From: Silene latifolia
Lineage: Eukaryota; Streptophyta; Magnoliopsida; Caryophyllales; Caryophyllaceae
Reading direction: 5' to 3'
Length of the DNA: 64,000 bases
Assembly: GCF_048544455.1 (NCBI RefSeq)
Contig: NC_133526.1
Span: forward strand, 3,736,001 to 3,800,000
Shown here: piece after piece, positions 35,660-45,620 of the stretch
Position numbering within the stretch: the first letter of the stretch is position 1
Layout: each line of letters begins with the position of its first letter
Notes under the pieces: generated by a model
The model's database searches: none
What the model was told of the DNA's origin: nothing
Seen by the model: the letters and a program-made list of their open reading frames with translations, nothing else
Translations under genes and position numbers: made by a program

Positions 35660-36300
35660 GTGCCAGAGGATCCGCTTCTCCTCGCATAAGGGATGCAAGC
35701 TTAAGCTTTGCTTGCATCACCTCCGCAACCGAAACAACCAAGCACTGTCCATTACCTTGAAATCAAACACAAAAAAAAAAAAATTAAAAACAAAATAACA
35801 ATTTTAGATAAGTAAAACATAAAGTCATCAAAAAAAATATGAACTTTACGTCTTATAGTTTATTTCATCTACGTTCTACCCTAATAATCTACGATTTTAA
35901 AAAAAGAAATCTACTTTAACTATAAAAACAGTAGAATTTTAACTATAAAAACAGTAGAATTTATACTTATGTTAGTTGACGCATTCAGACCGAAGTAGTC
36001 GGATTGGGTTAAGACTTTCGGGAGAATATTATGACCTTCATATTAGTTGAACAATATTTCTCGATAAATTTTCGAGGTAGGAATGATGTTTTCTGACATG
36101 AATAGGAAGGAAAAAAAAAGTAGAGAATAGGATATAAAAGTATAGGAAGAAGAGAGAAAGAAAAAATGGCGGAAGTGAGGAAGGATTTTGCGTTTGAATA
36201 AAGATGGTTTCACTTGTAGTTTGGAGATGACCAACCAATTTACAGCTGTAATAAAATGTTAGTAGATAAATAAAATGTCGTGTAGTGGTAAAAAATCATT

Positions 36301-36783
36301 GATATTAGGTGTGTAATAAATGTTAAAGGGTAGCCGGTTCGATTTATCAGGTGAGCAACTCTCTTTATCTTTAATTTGTGATTTCCGAAATTGTGACTTG
36401 TAAGGGTAATAACGAGACGAGTCAAGTTTGAGTTTGGTCACCCGAGGTTGAAAAATTTGAGCTCATTACCGTGCTCGTGAACTTTAACCTGGTCACGAGT
36501 CGATTTCGAGCTCAAATTATGATAATTTAAGGGAGAAAAATGATTCATTAACCTGATGATGGAGGAACATGCAGAGTAATTAGATTATAGTAGAGGGACA
36601 GTATAAACTAAACTAAAATATGAAACTTTTGTTTACAATTATTATAAACTTTTGTTATTATTACAATTTAATGTTTAAACTACTACGTTTGATTATACTT
36701 TGAAAATTTCATTATTTTATCTTCAATTAATAACTGAGAGTACGGGATGATGGGAGTATAATAATTAAAAAAAAAAGAATCGA
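36301..36783. other. AT-rich spacer
   Basis: No gene or element recognised between gene-like unit copy 2 and the hairpin at 36784. Confidence 0.4.
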
Positions 36784-36872
36784 CAACAACAACAATAACA
36801 ATAGTCGTGGCAAAACATTATATAACAAGTTTATATAATGTTTTGCAACAACTATTGTTATTGTTGTTGTTG
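36784..36872. repeat. 42-bp inverted repeat hairpin
   Basis: Arms 36784-36825 and 36831-36872 are reverse complements with two mismatches around a 5-base loop (CAAGT). The outer half is (CAA)n/(TTG)n and the inner half TATATAATGTTTTG is unique, so it is more than a simple microsatellite. It could arise from replication slippage or serve as a small-RNA precursor. Confidence 0.9.
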
Positions 36873-37766
36873 TTTTGGCAAAATACTAATAAATATAAGG
36901 GTTTTTTTGTGGTAATTTTTATAGTTCCTCCCTACTTAAAAAAACTTTACAAATTGCTACCTTAATATTTACTTTCACTACTACAAATTTAGGCAACTAC
37001 AACGCCCCTTTAACAACGATTATTCACGAAAATCACAATAGACGTTGTAGAATGTATGGCGCGAATTTTACTAAAATCAATTACAACGGGTATAGTTATA
37101 AAAACCGTTGTTATTATTTTTAACAACGGGTCACACATGCGGAACCGTTGTTAATAATTTGGCGCAAAATTGGCGCAAAGTTAGTGAAAAGTAATCACAA
37201 CGGTTACTTTTTAAACCCGTTGTTAAAACTTATTTAACAACGGGTGTTTTGTACAACCGTTGTTAAAACATATTTCAGAACGGTTGTTGTTTAATAACCG
37301 TTGTCAATACCTTCCATACTATAAACCACACAAACAGAAGTCTGCTGCAGCCACAAAACACAACCCTTAATACACAAACACATCAGACAAACAAACACAA
37401 AACACATACACACTCTCTTTCTCTCTTTCTCTATTTCTCTCTTTCTCATCGTCGCTTTATCTTCTCGCCGTCATTGTGATTTCATCGTCTATTACGTTAC
37501 GTATTTATCGGGTAAATCTCGCCACATCGTCATCGTCATTATTTTCTTTTTCTATTTATTTCTTTTGCATATATGTGTTTTTATCGACCATTATGTTATT
37601 TGTTTAAGTATTGTTCGCATAATTAGTTACTAAAACAATGAAGAAGCAAGATGAAGAAGTAAGATAAACATAATTAATATATATATATATATATTTATAA
37701 ATACATAAATTAAAAAAAAAAAATTACATATGTAAAAATGCAATTCTTATATTTTCATGGAGGATC

Positions 37767-38015
37767 TTATTGTGCTCTATCGTATCCATCCTCTCCTCCT
37801 TGGCTATTTGGAGGTTCCGTTCGCCAGCTTGCTATATCGTCATATAGCCGCAATCGCTGTCGCTTTGCCGTCAAGCCATCTTCTTTGGCGTGCTTCAGTG
37901 CGGATCGAGCTTCCGCAAGGTAGCTCCTGAAACTTTCCTCAATATGGAGGAACCGGCGGATGAAGTTGTTGTTGTTCTCGATCATGGTAAGAGTCTTTAG
38001 GATGAAATCATTCAT
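37767..38015 (-). CDS. 82-residue ORF carried by CACTA copy 2
   Basis: Small open frame on the minus strand: MNDFILKTLTMIENNNNFIRR, then HIEESFRSYLAEARSALKHA, KRQRLRLYDDIASW and a polar C-terminus. It is mostly helical and charged, with no signal peptide or membrane span. The start codon follows a leader of roughly 85 bases expected from a TATAAATA box at 38129-38137, so it looks like a complete transcription unit. In CACTA copy 1 the same frame is shifted, so selection to keep it is doubtful. I do not recognise it; it may be a captured host gene piece or a relic of a transposon protein. Coding status is unproven. Confidence 0.4.
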   Translation of the reverse strand: MNDFILKTLTMIENNNNFIRRFLHIEESFRSYLAEARSALKHAKEDGLTAKRQRLRLYDDIASWRTEPPNSQGGEDGYDRAQ

Positions 38016-38128
38016 TTTCTTAGAGTTTTTTGAGTTTGATTTGAAAGATTAAGTAGAGTTTGTTTTAACAGTTAGAGTTTGGAGATGAATATATGAGATA
38101 ATGGAAATGTTAGTTGAGATATGCAATG

Positions 38129-38137
38129 TATTTATAC
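38129..38137 (-). promoter_or_regulatory. TATA box before the CACTA-borne ORF
   Basis: GTATAAATA on the minus strand, about 115 bases before the ATG at 38015. It is conserved in CACTA copy 1 at about 33830-33838. Confidence 0.5.
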
Positions 38138-38689
38138 TAAGCAATGTGTGGGTTGAGTTAATTGCTTTTTAATTAATATATATGTTAGGAAGTTGTGCCA
38201 TAATCATCATCATCTCTCTCAATAATGCTGCTTCAAATCCTATTACTAACCCTTCTCATTCCATATTATCCGTTCATATGTACAAAGTGAATGTCGAATA
38301 ATGCATGCATTGGAATTCTAACAGGCCGTAATTATGCATGCATCTAGTAATATTTAATTTATTTATTTTTTATTTTTTAAGAACAAACAACAACGGTTAT
38401 TTTAAAACAACCCGTTGTCTTTAGTTATAACAACGGTTTTGTATATTACAACCCGTTGTTATAACTTTCCCCCCAAAATTGAGTCACACTTTCCACAACG
38501 GGTTTTTATACATAAAACCGTGGTTAATAGTTTTAACAACGGTTTCCTTAAGTAAACCAACCGTTGTTAAAACCTTCTACAACGGACGCTTTAACAACGT
38601 CCGCTTTTTTATATAACAACGGTTTTTGACCGTTGTTATAGCTTGTATCTGTAGTAGTGTTTGATTAAAACTTGCTACAAAAATTCACT

Positions 38690-39790
38690 CTCAAGTACCC
38701 ATTTTTCGAGAAAAGGATGCTTGTTTGCGACGGTCTTCGTCGAGGTCGTTGTATCAAAACACAATTTTTTTGTACGAGAAAAGAGACCTCACAATTTAGA
38801 CGCAGTCACTTTAGAAACAACAAAATAGTAGATAGACAATAGATAGTTTTAGAACAATATACTCTCTTATTTCCTCTCTTTATTTTCCTATCTCATTATT
38901 TTAGGGTAGAAATTAGTACTAAATTAGTTCAAATTTTAATCTTTTGTATATATCCTTCAAGATCTACCATTTTCATATTCAATTTATTCCATAGTTGGTA
39001 TAATTTCTTTTTCTTTATTTTTTTATAGCATTTATTTCACTTTCATGTTTTTCCAATTTTAGTTGGTAATTAGTTTAAAGTTTGAATGGTTTGTAGTCTA
39101 GTTATGTTTATTCCATGTTTATTGTTAGTTAGTAGTTTAATTAGTGTTAATTTAATCATGTTAGAATAGTTTAATAGTTAGGTTTGGGGGTTAATGTAGA
39201 AAAGTTTGAGTCTTGAATTGAGCAATTGTTTAAATGGTGTTTGGTTTGATTATTGTGGTTATTAGTCTTGTGACACTAATGATAATCCGACGAGAAATTC
39301 GGGGTTTGATTAGTTTAATTACTTGACTATGATTGTTAAGTTAATGTCATGATAATGAGTTAATGCATTAATCGGGTATTTAATTGGTAGTTTGAAAGAG
39401 CGCTAATTTAAGACCCTAATAGACAATAATCACCCTACTTAATGCGGTAATTGATAGTTTGAAGAATGCTAATTAATGATATGTTTTCCTATTCTTAGAC
39501 CGAGACTTGACTACATGAGACCCCTACTACCCCTAACCCCCTTAATTACTTGTTTATTTCTAGTTACTTATATGTTCTTTAGTCATTTATTTATATTTTC
39601 ATTAACTTAGTTACTTTTAGAATATTTAAACATCCAATCTTGTTTTTGACTAAACTAGAGCTAAATCGAGACTTGTAGCCAAACCTCACCATCCTTGTGG
39701 TCGCCTTCGACTTACCCGACTATACTAGTTAGGTATCGAGTTATAAATTTGTTTGATAGGGTGTGACGACTAAACCAACTATCAAGGACC
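38690..39790 (+). mobile_element. Probable old solitary gypsy LTR (Athila/Tat type)
   Basis: No coding capacity. The segment ending CCTTGTGGTCGCCTTCGACT...TTGTTTGATAGGG...ACTATCAA resembles the right part of long plant Ty3/gypsy LTRs, which end this way just before the primer-binding site. No binding site, internal region or partner LTR is visible, so if correct this is an old, degraded solo LTR. Both ends are estimates. Confidence 0.35.
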
Positions 39791-40206
39791 ATTGCTTTTT
39801 CTAAAATGTGTCAATGTTTGTGTTCTAGTCTCCACCTTTGTTATGGGATGTCAATGTTACTAGTTTGAACGACAATCCCGTATTCATTGTAAAAATCTAT
39901 AACTCAATCTCATTGTCACTTTGCACAAGTTTAACTTGTTTACCAAATTAAGTTTGTACCAATTTACAGAAACAAAAAAAAAAACATTAATTCACCTACC
40001 TAGCTCTCCTATTCCTTTCATAAGGTAGACTCATACTCCTCTACTACAATCGTCTGAAATGGGAAATACCCCATCTGAAATAAGAATTTGCGTACAAATG
40101 ATTGTATAAAACTTCAGCTTTTTAATGCGTTACTTGAGTTTATAATCTTTAGATTTATGATTTCTAAGTTTTATTTGAAAGAATCTGAATTCTTTTATAA
40201 AATTAT

Positions 40207-40752
40207 GGGATATACTAATGGGACCTTTAATTTATCGACTTTCTATATGATACCCTTACACTTTTTAAAACATATATAATACACCTAATTGTTGTCATCA
40301 TCACTAAGTGTACCCCTAAACTTTATTTTCCGTCAATTAAACTCAGTTTTAGGCATTTAATGATGACTTGGACGCGTAACCAAACTTGTCATTTATTATC
40401 TCATGACATAAAGACTTTATTAGGTTCAATATCCATCTCGATCCTATATTTATTGATACATATATGGGCTAACAAAATTTTGACGAAAAATTTATTGATC
40501 CCATGCCAAATTATCACGTCCAATGATGGATATTGAGCCTAATAGAGTCCTTATGTCATGCGATGATAAATGACAAGCTTGGTTACGTGTCTAATTACTT
40601 AACGCCTAAAACCGAGTTTAATTGACGGAAAATAAAGGTTGGAGGTACACTTAGTGATAATGACAACAAATAGAGGTACCATGTATGTTTTAAAAAGTGT
40701 AGGGGTACTATGTAGAAAGTCGAAAAATTGAGGGTACCATGTAAAATATCCC
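40207..40752. mobile_element. Mutator-like foldback element, 9-bp target duplication
   Basis: Long terminal inverted repeats of about 230 bases (40207-40435 and about 40520-40752) starting GGGATAT, with roughly 85% identity by eye, separated by an 85-base centre. Flanked by the exact 9-bp duplication TAAAATTAT (40198-40206 and 40753-40761), the signature of Mutator-like transposition. 546 bp, no coding capacity. Confidence 0.9.
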
Positions 40753-41122
40753 TAAAATTATTAAACTTAAAAAATAGTATATATAAACTCTTTCAGATTT
40801 TAATTTTGACAACAAAAAATTAAAATATAACTCAAAAATTATAGAAGCTCGAAAAAAATGCATATAAAATCAGTTATATAGGTTACGGTTATGAACAATC
40901 AAATAAAATGACCCCAAACAAAATACGTAAAGAAATGAATGGAAGCAGTTAATAGACTATACCTCCGGTTGTATAGTGTTATTATACAACCAAGACTATT
41001 TTAGTCTTTTTCCCCATATAATTGCTTATTGTTTTTTTTTTTGGTTACAAGAAACGGATTAAACCGAGTAAGAAAAAACGAGAATAAAACAAACTACAAG
41101 CGAAAAACAAGAAACAAACAAA

Positions 41123-42329
41123 CTAGAAAACATGTAGAGGAACTCTTCTCGGCCAAGACACACCCCCAATGTCTTGCTGCATCAACTGAAATAGTTTATT
41201 CGGAATTGCATTCGGTTCCCACATCACCAGGCGTTGGGATTGAACAACTCCGGCATTACCTAACCAGTCCGCACACGCATTAGCTTCTCTATATATATGA
41301 TGTATTTCAACTCTCCCCGAGTGAGCATTCAAGAAGCCCTTACAAATTTGGACGAGATGAGCATGGGCCTTCGGTAATTCTTCTCTTTCTTGAAGCATAC
41401 TCTTGACCTCAGTGGAGTCTGTCTGAATAATGAGACGACTAGGGAATCGATCTTTTGCAATGACTAGGCCTCGTTTAAGTGCCATCAATTCAGCTCTCGT
41501 GACCGTTGCCAGACCCAATTTTTCAGAGAAAGCAAGAAGCAAGTTACCAGCTATGTCACGAAAGATACCTCCGGCTCCCGCCTCTCTTGGGTTTCCTTTA
41601 GATGCCCGGCCCGTCTATGTTAAGCACGATCCATCCGTCTGGTGGTGCTATCCATCTCACAAAAATCTCATGGTACTTGAGTTTATTTGGCTCTGCTAAT
41701 AAGTCCCTAGATTCTTTCGCATTCCGAACTTCCCATAACCTTTGCTTTAAGAACATGAAGATGTTAGTGGGTATGTCTTCTAGCCTTCCAAAAACTCGAA
41801 AATTTCGCCACCTCCAAATCCACCAAATCACAGTAGCGAAACACGATGGCCAAGCATCCAATCCCCTTTCCTTCCTTACAGCCAAGTTCGAGATAACCCA
41901 ATCTCTTAAAGATGACGCTTCAAAAAACTGATTTGGTAGCGAGGATGAGAATAAATACCACACTTTTCGAGCTTCCCTGCAATCACGTAATAGGTGTAGG
42001 GATGTTTCTTCAGCTTCTTCACAACACTCACAGACCGGGTCTTCAATAAAACCTCGTTTTGCTCGGTTGACGTTCGACATTATTCTGTCGTGTAAGAGCA
42101 GCCATAGAAGTAGACGTATTCGTTGTGGCGCCCATGTTTTCCAAGGCAATTTCCAGAAATTCTCACACTCAGTGTTCATTTCATTCCGAATGATTTTTAT
42201 TGCTGATTTTATGGTGAATTTGCCTGATGAAGTCGGTGCCCAGTACAGAGTATCATTTTCATCAGTGCTATTAATCACCTCATATGAGGCAATTGTTTGT
42301 AAAATTTCAGTTGGCAAAAAAATCAGCAA
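41123..42329 (-). pseudogene. L1 zinc-binding and RNase H regions
   Basis: The frame 41598-42329 carries the zf-RVT region (WKLPWKTWAPQRIRLLLWLL, CECCEEAEETSLHLLRDC) and ends in the start of an RNase H fold (GWIVLNIDGPGI). The rest of RNase H follows in a second frame, 41123-41542 (ATVTRAELMALKRGLVIAKD, LIIQTDS, REANACADWLGNAG), with conserved acidic residues visible. A frameshift near 41570 separates them. RNase H would remove template RNA during copying. Plant L1 elements often carry this domain at the C-terminus. Confidence 0.88.
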
Positions 42330-43734
42330 ATAACTCCCATTTCCACCCAGTATTTACGTCCCACATTTCCTCCACCTGATGCTCTCGTAGATGTGCCGGT
42401 ATCTCAACAGGGGAAAAATCCATCAAAGGACGATTCAGCGCCCAGCATTGTGACCAGAAGAGTGTGCTCTTACCATTACCTAGGGACGTGTTCAGTCCTT
42501 TCTTCAAAATGTCCACAGCATCTACAATGCCGCGCCACACATTTGAACAAGCTTGTTTTGGTTCAAACATATTAATGTCACATCTCCCATGGCAATACTT
42601 ATATCTAAGAACTCGAGCCCATAGCGAATTCGGCTCCGAAAGCATCCTCCACCCAAGTTTAGCCATGAAAGCCACATTGACTTGTCTCATTGAGCGAATA
42701 CCCAGTCCACCTTCGGATTTTTCTTTCGTAACCGTGTCCCAGGATATAAGGCTCATCCCACGTTTTTCAGGATCACCTCCCCACAAGAATCGTCTTGCCC
42801 TTTTATCTAATTCATCACACGTGCCTCGTGGTAGATGTGCAGACTGCATAGCATATGCCGGTATGGATGAAAGTGTGGTCTGTATCAAGGTAGCTCTACC
42901 TGCGATTGATATATGCTTGGCCTTCCACCCGGTTAATTTCTTATCTACCTTTTGGACGATATAATCAAAGGTTTCCTTCGTAACACGACCATTGATCGTC
43001 GGCATTCCCAAATACATCCCTAGGTCTTCCGTGTTAGCAATATTAACTGCATTGGATATACTTCTCACATCATTTTCATTGGTGTTTGGGGAGAAATAGA
43101 CACGAGATTTTTCACAGCTAACTTTTTGTCCCGAAGCTGCACAAAAAATTTCTAGTACCTTTCTTATGGCAGTAGCTTGCTCTAAAGTGGCTTCACCAAA
43201 AAGAATAATATCATCCGCAAAGAAAAGATGGGTTAGGACCGGTCCATCTCGACTTGCCCTGAAACCTTTCCACTGTTCAGTTCGGTGGGACTCAATTATT
43301 AGTTGGCTCAATTTTTCCATACATATTGTAAATATGTAAGGAGATAATGGATCGCCTTGTCTAATTCCTCGAGTTGGGGAAAAATTCTCCGTCTTCTCTC
43401 CGTTCCATAAAATATTTAATGAGGTTGTGGTAATGCATTTCATGATCGTCTTTATCATACGTTGTGGAAGCTTCATATCTTGTAAAGTATGTTCAATGAA
43501 AGGCCACTCCAAACGATCGTATGCTTTTTCCAAGTCGAGCTTCAACGCCATAAACCTTTTTTTTCCTTTCTTTCCCCGCATGGAATGTAGTACCTCTTGC
43601 ACCAAAATAATATTGTCCGAAATCTGCCTTCTCGGAACGAAACTGACTTGCATCGGGCTTATAAGGATTGGTAACACTCTTTTAAGACGATTGACTATCG
43701 TCTTCGTTATTATCTTAAAAGAAACGTTACACAA
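42307..43734 (-). pseudogene. L1 reverse transcriptase region
   Basis: 475-residue open frame. It holds the fingers-palm motifs MALKLDLEKAYDRLEW, GIRQGDPLSPYIF and the catalytic HLFFADDIILF, then the thumb and C-terminal region YLGMPTINGRVTKETFDYI, GWKAKHISIAGRATLIQ, KRARRFLWGGDPEKRG and GGLGIRSM, all typical of plant L1 elements. The enzyme primes reverse transcription of the element's RNA at a nicked target. The start methionine is arbitrary because the real ORF2 start was lost in 5' truncation. Downstream the protein continues in another frame at 41598-42329, so there is a frameshift near 42320. Confidence 0.92.
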
Positions 43735-43840
43735 TCCAATTGGCCTGAATTGAGTAGCTGTATGTGGATGATCTACTTTCGGTATAAGGGTAAGGAATGT
43801 GTCACATAAACCCAGGGGAAAAATATAATTGCTTATTGTT

Positions 43841-44239
43841 GTAACCTAAAACACAAATTCAACGTACATTAGATCTCTCCTCTCCTCTCACTATTCTCCA
43901 TATTTTTCTAACTGCTTCTCCAATATATATAATTACTCAATCATCTTCTCCTTTAATATCATTATTTCGTCGACTATTTAATTCTCTCTAAAAAAATCAA
44001 AGATTTAATGGACCATTAGCAGTAAACCGGTGATGGAGACGGGATGATAATGACGAGATGATGATGGATTGATGGAGGTGTAGAATGAAATGTAAAAGAA
44101 TGGTAGAAGAAGAAGGAGAAATGAAGAAATAAGGTGAGATAAGACGTTTAGACGAGCATGGGGCCTAATACACGTAACAATATATTAGGTTTTTATCTTT
44201 GATTTCCTTTATTAATAATAATTCACAGCAATACACTTT
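43841..44239. other. Intergenic, CT-rich then unique
   Basis: Contains a CT-rich leader-like stretch (43871-43990) resembling a plant 5' UTR but no following reading frame of any length. Confidence 0.35.
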
Positions 44240-44490
44240 GATACATATGAAATTCGAAAAATTTGTTTGTAAGCTCATAATATTTCTTACACAACTCGTA
44301 AAGTTTCTTACCGAGCTCGAAAAGTATCTTACAGAGCTCGAAAAACTTACTCGCAAGCTCGGAATATATCTTAAAAAACTCAAAACTTTTACTTATAAAC
44401 TCAAAAAAATACAAGGCTAAAGAAAATTCAGAGCTCAAGAAGTTTACTCGAAAGCTCGGAATGTATCTTACAAGACTCGAGATCTCAAAA
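44240..44490. repeat. Degenerate GAGCTCGAAA minisatellite
   Basis: About ten imperfect units of roughly 21-24 bases built on GAGCTCGAAAA.TTTCTTAC and CGCAAGCTCGGAAT. Because the unit length is near a multiple of three, both strands yield heptad-like ORFs (plus: LTELEKYLTELEKL). The frames are short and I regard them as by-products. Confidence 0.75.
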
Positions 44491-44730
44491 TATTCCCAAA
44501 AAATACATATTAATATGCAAATTGATGTAGAAATTTAGCTTAAAATATTGTTAAAGGCATTTTTTTCTTTTTATGGTACTGTTAATTGCTTATTCTTCTT
44601 CATTATATGATGAATAGGTGCACAGTGGAAGTTTTCTAAAGAGGGATCTAGTTTAATATTTTATTTTTGTATATTTTTTTTTTAAAATGTGAGGTTGGAT
44701 TAGACCAGTTGTATAATGCTAATATATAAT

Positions 44731-45010
44731 CAGAGGCGGTTCTAGGATTAGATGAAATGGGGTGTGTTAAAATTTTTAACAATGAAAATATCGAGTTATA
44801 TGGAAAAAAATATTGTTTAGTTGGACAAAATATATAATATATAAACATTAAATAGCAATTGTTCAATAGAATATAGAACTCATGACCTCTAATTAATAAA
44901 TAGTCTTAATAACCACTAGATCCACATAACTAATATGCTCTTTTAGTAAAGAATATTGTAATTAGAAGGGGGTGTAGATGAACCCCTAAACCCTGCCAAA
45001 AACGCCTCTG
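44731..45010. mobile_element. hAT-type non-autonomous element
   Basis: Terminal inverted repeats CAGAGGCGGTTCTAGG / CCAAAAACGCCTCTG, flanked by the exact 8-bp duplication TATATAAT (44723-44730 and 45011-45018). 280 bp, non-coding. The CAGAGGCG start fits hAT. Confidence 0.9.
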
Positions 45011-45620
45011 TATATAATTGATTAGGATAATATTTGTGGAATGAAACAAAGAAGCTACTCGAATTAGATACTCCCTATACACAAATTCTTGTTTCAGACG
45101 GACACTTTTGGTCTTATTTGTCAGATGGATAAAATGTTGTCATTTTTTAAGAAAATGTAATCAATTAATTCACAAAATGTTATGACTAGAGATGTCATTT
45201 TTTACCCTGAAAATGATGTGAACAATAATGGTAACATGTTATAAAAAAATAATAACATTTTATTGTAAAATGATTACATGTTACCCGTCTTATTTCAGAG
45301 CAAAAGAGCAATAATCTTAAGAAAAACGGACCGCTCCCTATATCAAACAAGCACGAGTCATAGCGTGGAACGACAGCATTGATCCGCGCCTCGTATTATA
45401 TCATTTTTTACGAAAAGACAAAATTCCAAGCAAAAACCACCTTTTTTCCGCACAAAAGAGTTAAAAATTGTAAAATTCAATTGAAAGTGACGTGATTTTC
45501 CCTAATTTTCTCCTCAAAATCCATTTTCAAACCCAAATTTCCACCAAATCCCTTAAAACTGTACTACTCATCACTGAATATCCACTCTTAATTTAATTTC
45601 TGATTATAACAATTTCAGCT
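45011..45620 (+). promoter_or_regulatory. Upstream region of MOB1
   Basis: Includes a MITE-like stretch (about 45100-45300) with AAAATGTTA/TAACATGTTA pieces in both orientations, resembling sequence near 26870-26960, then the presumed promoter and leader. No clear TATA box was seen. Confidence 0.35.

Larger units (their letters stand above)
29690..36300 (-). pseudogene. Unrecognised gene-like unit, copy 2, split by insertions
   Basis: Minus-strand counterpart of the unit at 23690-24850. Blocks: about 36300-35990 (ACCACTA, TTACAGCTGT, then MSENIIPTSKIYREI and GHNILPKVLTQSDYFG), 35760-35660 (GNGQCLVVSVAEVMQAKLK, LMRGEADPLALS), 35202-35161, and after the large insertion 29811-29690 (KPLGYVLTNSFHPLSNKW). 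The hAT MITE 35203-35659 and the LINE 29823-35160 cut it with clean target duplications. The LINE falls between DDMT and KPLGYV, matching NVMTPKPPGYPQ in copy 1. The product is unknown; only the shared order of blocks supports a once-functional gene or a mobile family. Confidence 0.5.
36976..38659. mobile_element. Non-autonomous CACTA transposon, copy 2
   Basis: Same family as 32663-34350, 1684 bp, ends CACTACTACAAAT / TGTAGTAGTG, flanked by TTT (36973-36975 and 38660-38662). It is nearly identical to copy 1 apart from small indels, indicating recent amplification. Subterminal AACAACGG/CCGTTGTT repeats occupy both ends. The interior has a plus-strand CT-rich leader-like stretch with a donor-like CGGGTAAATC near 37510 and a minus-strand 82-codon ORF with its own TATA box. 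No transposase, so an autonomous relative elsewhere must have moved it. Confidence 0.95.
41034..43822 (-). mobile_element. L1-type LINE, 5'-truncated, 18-bp target duplication
   Basis: Flanked by ATATAATTGCTTATTGTT at 41016-41033 and 43823-43840. The poly(A) tail is the T run at 41031-41042. The element begins within the reverse transcriptase (5' end 43822, sense of QFRPIGLCNVSFK) and so lacks ORF1 and the endonuclease. It contains RT, zinc-binding and RNase H regions. Clear target duplication and few breaks indicate a moderately recent insertion. Confidence 0.95.
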
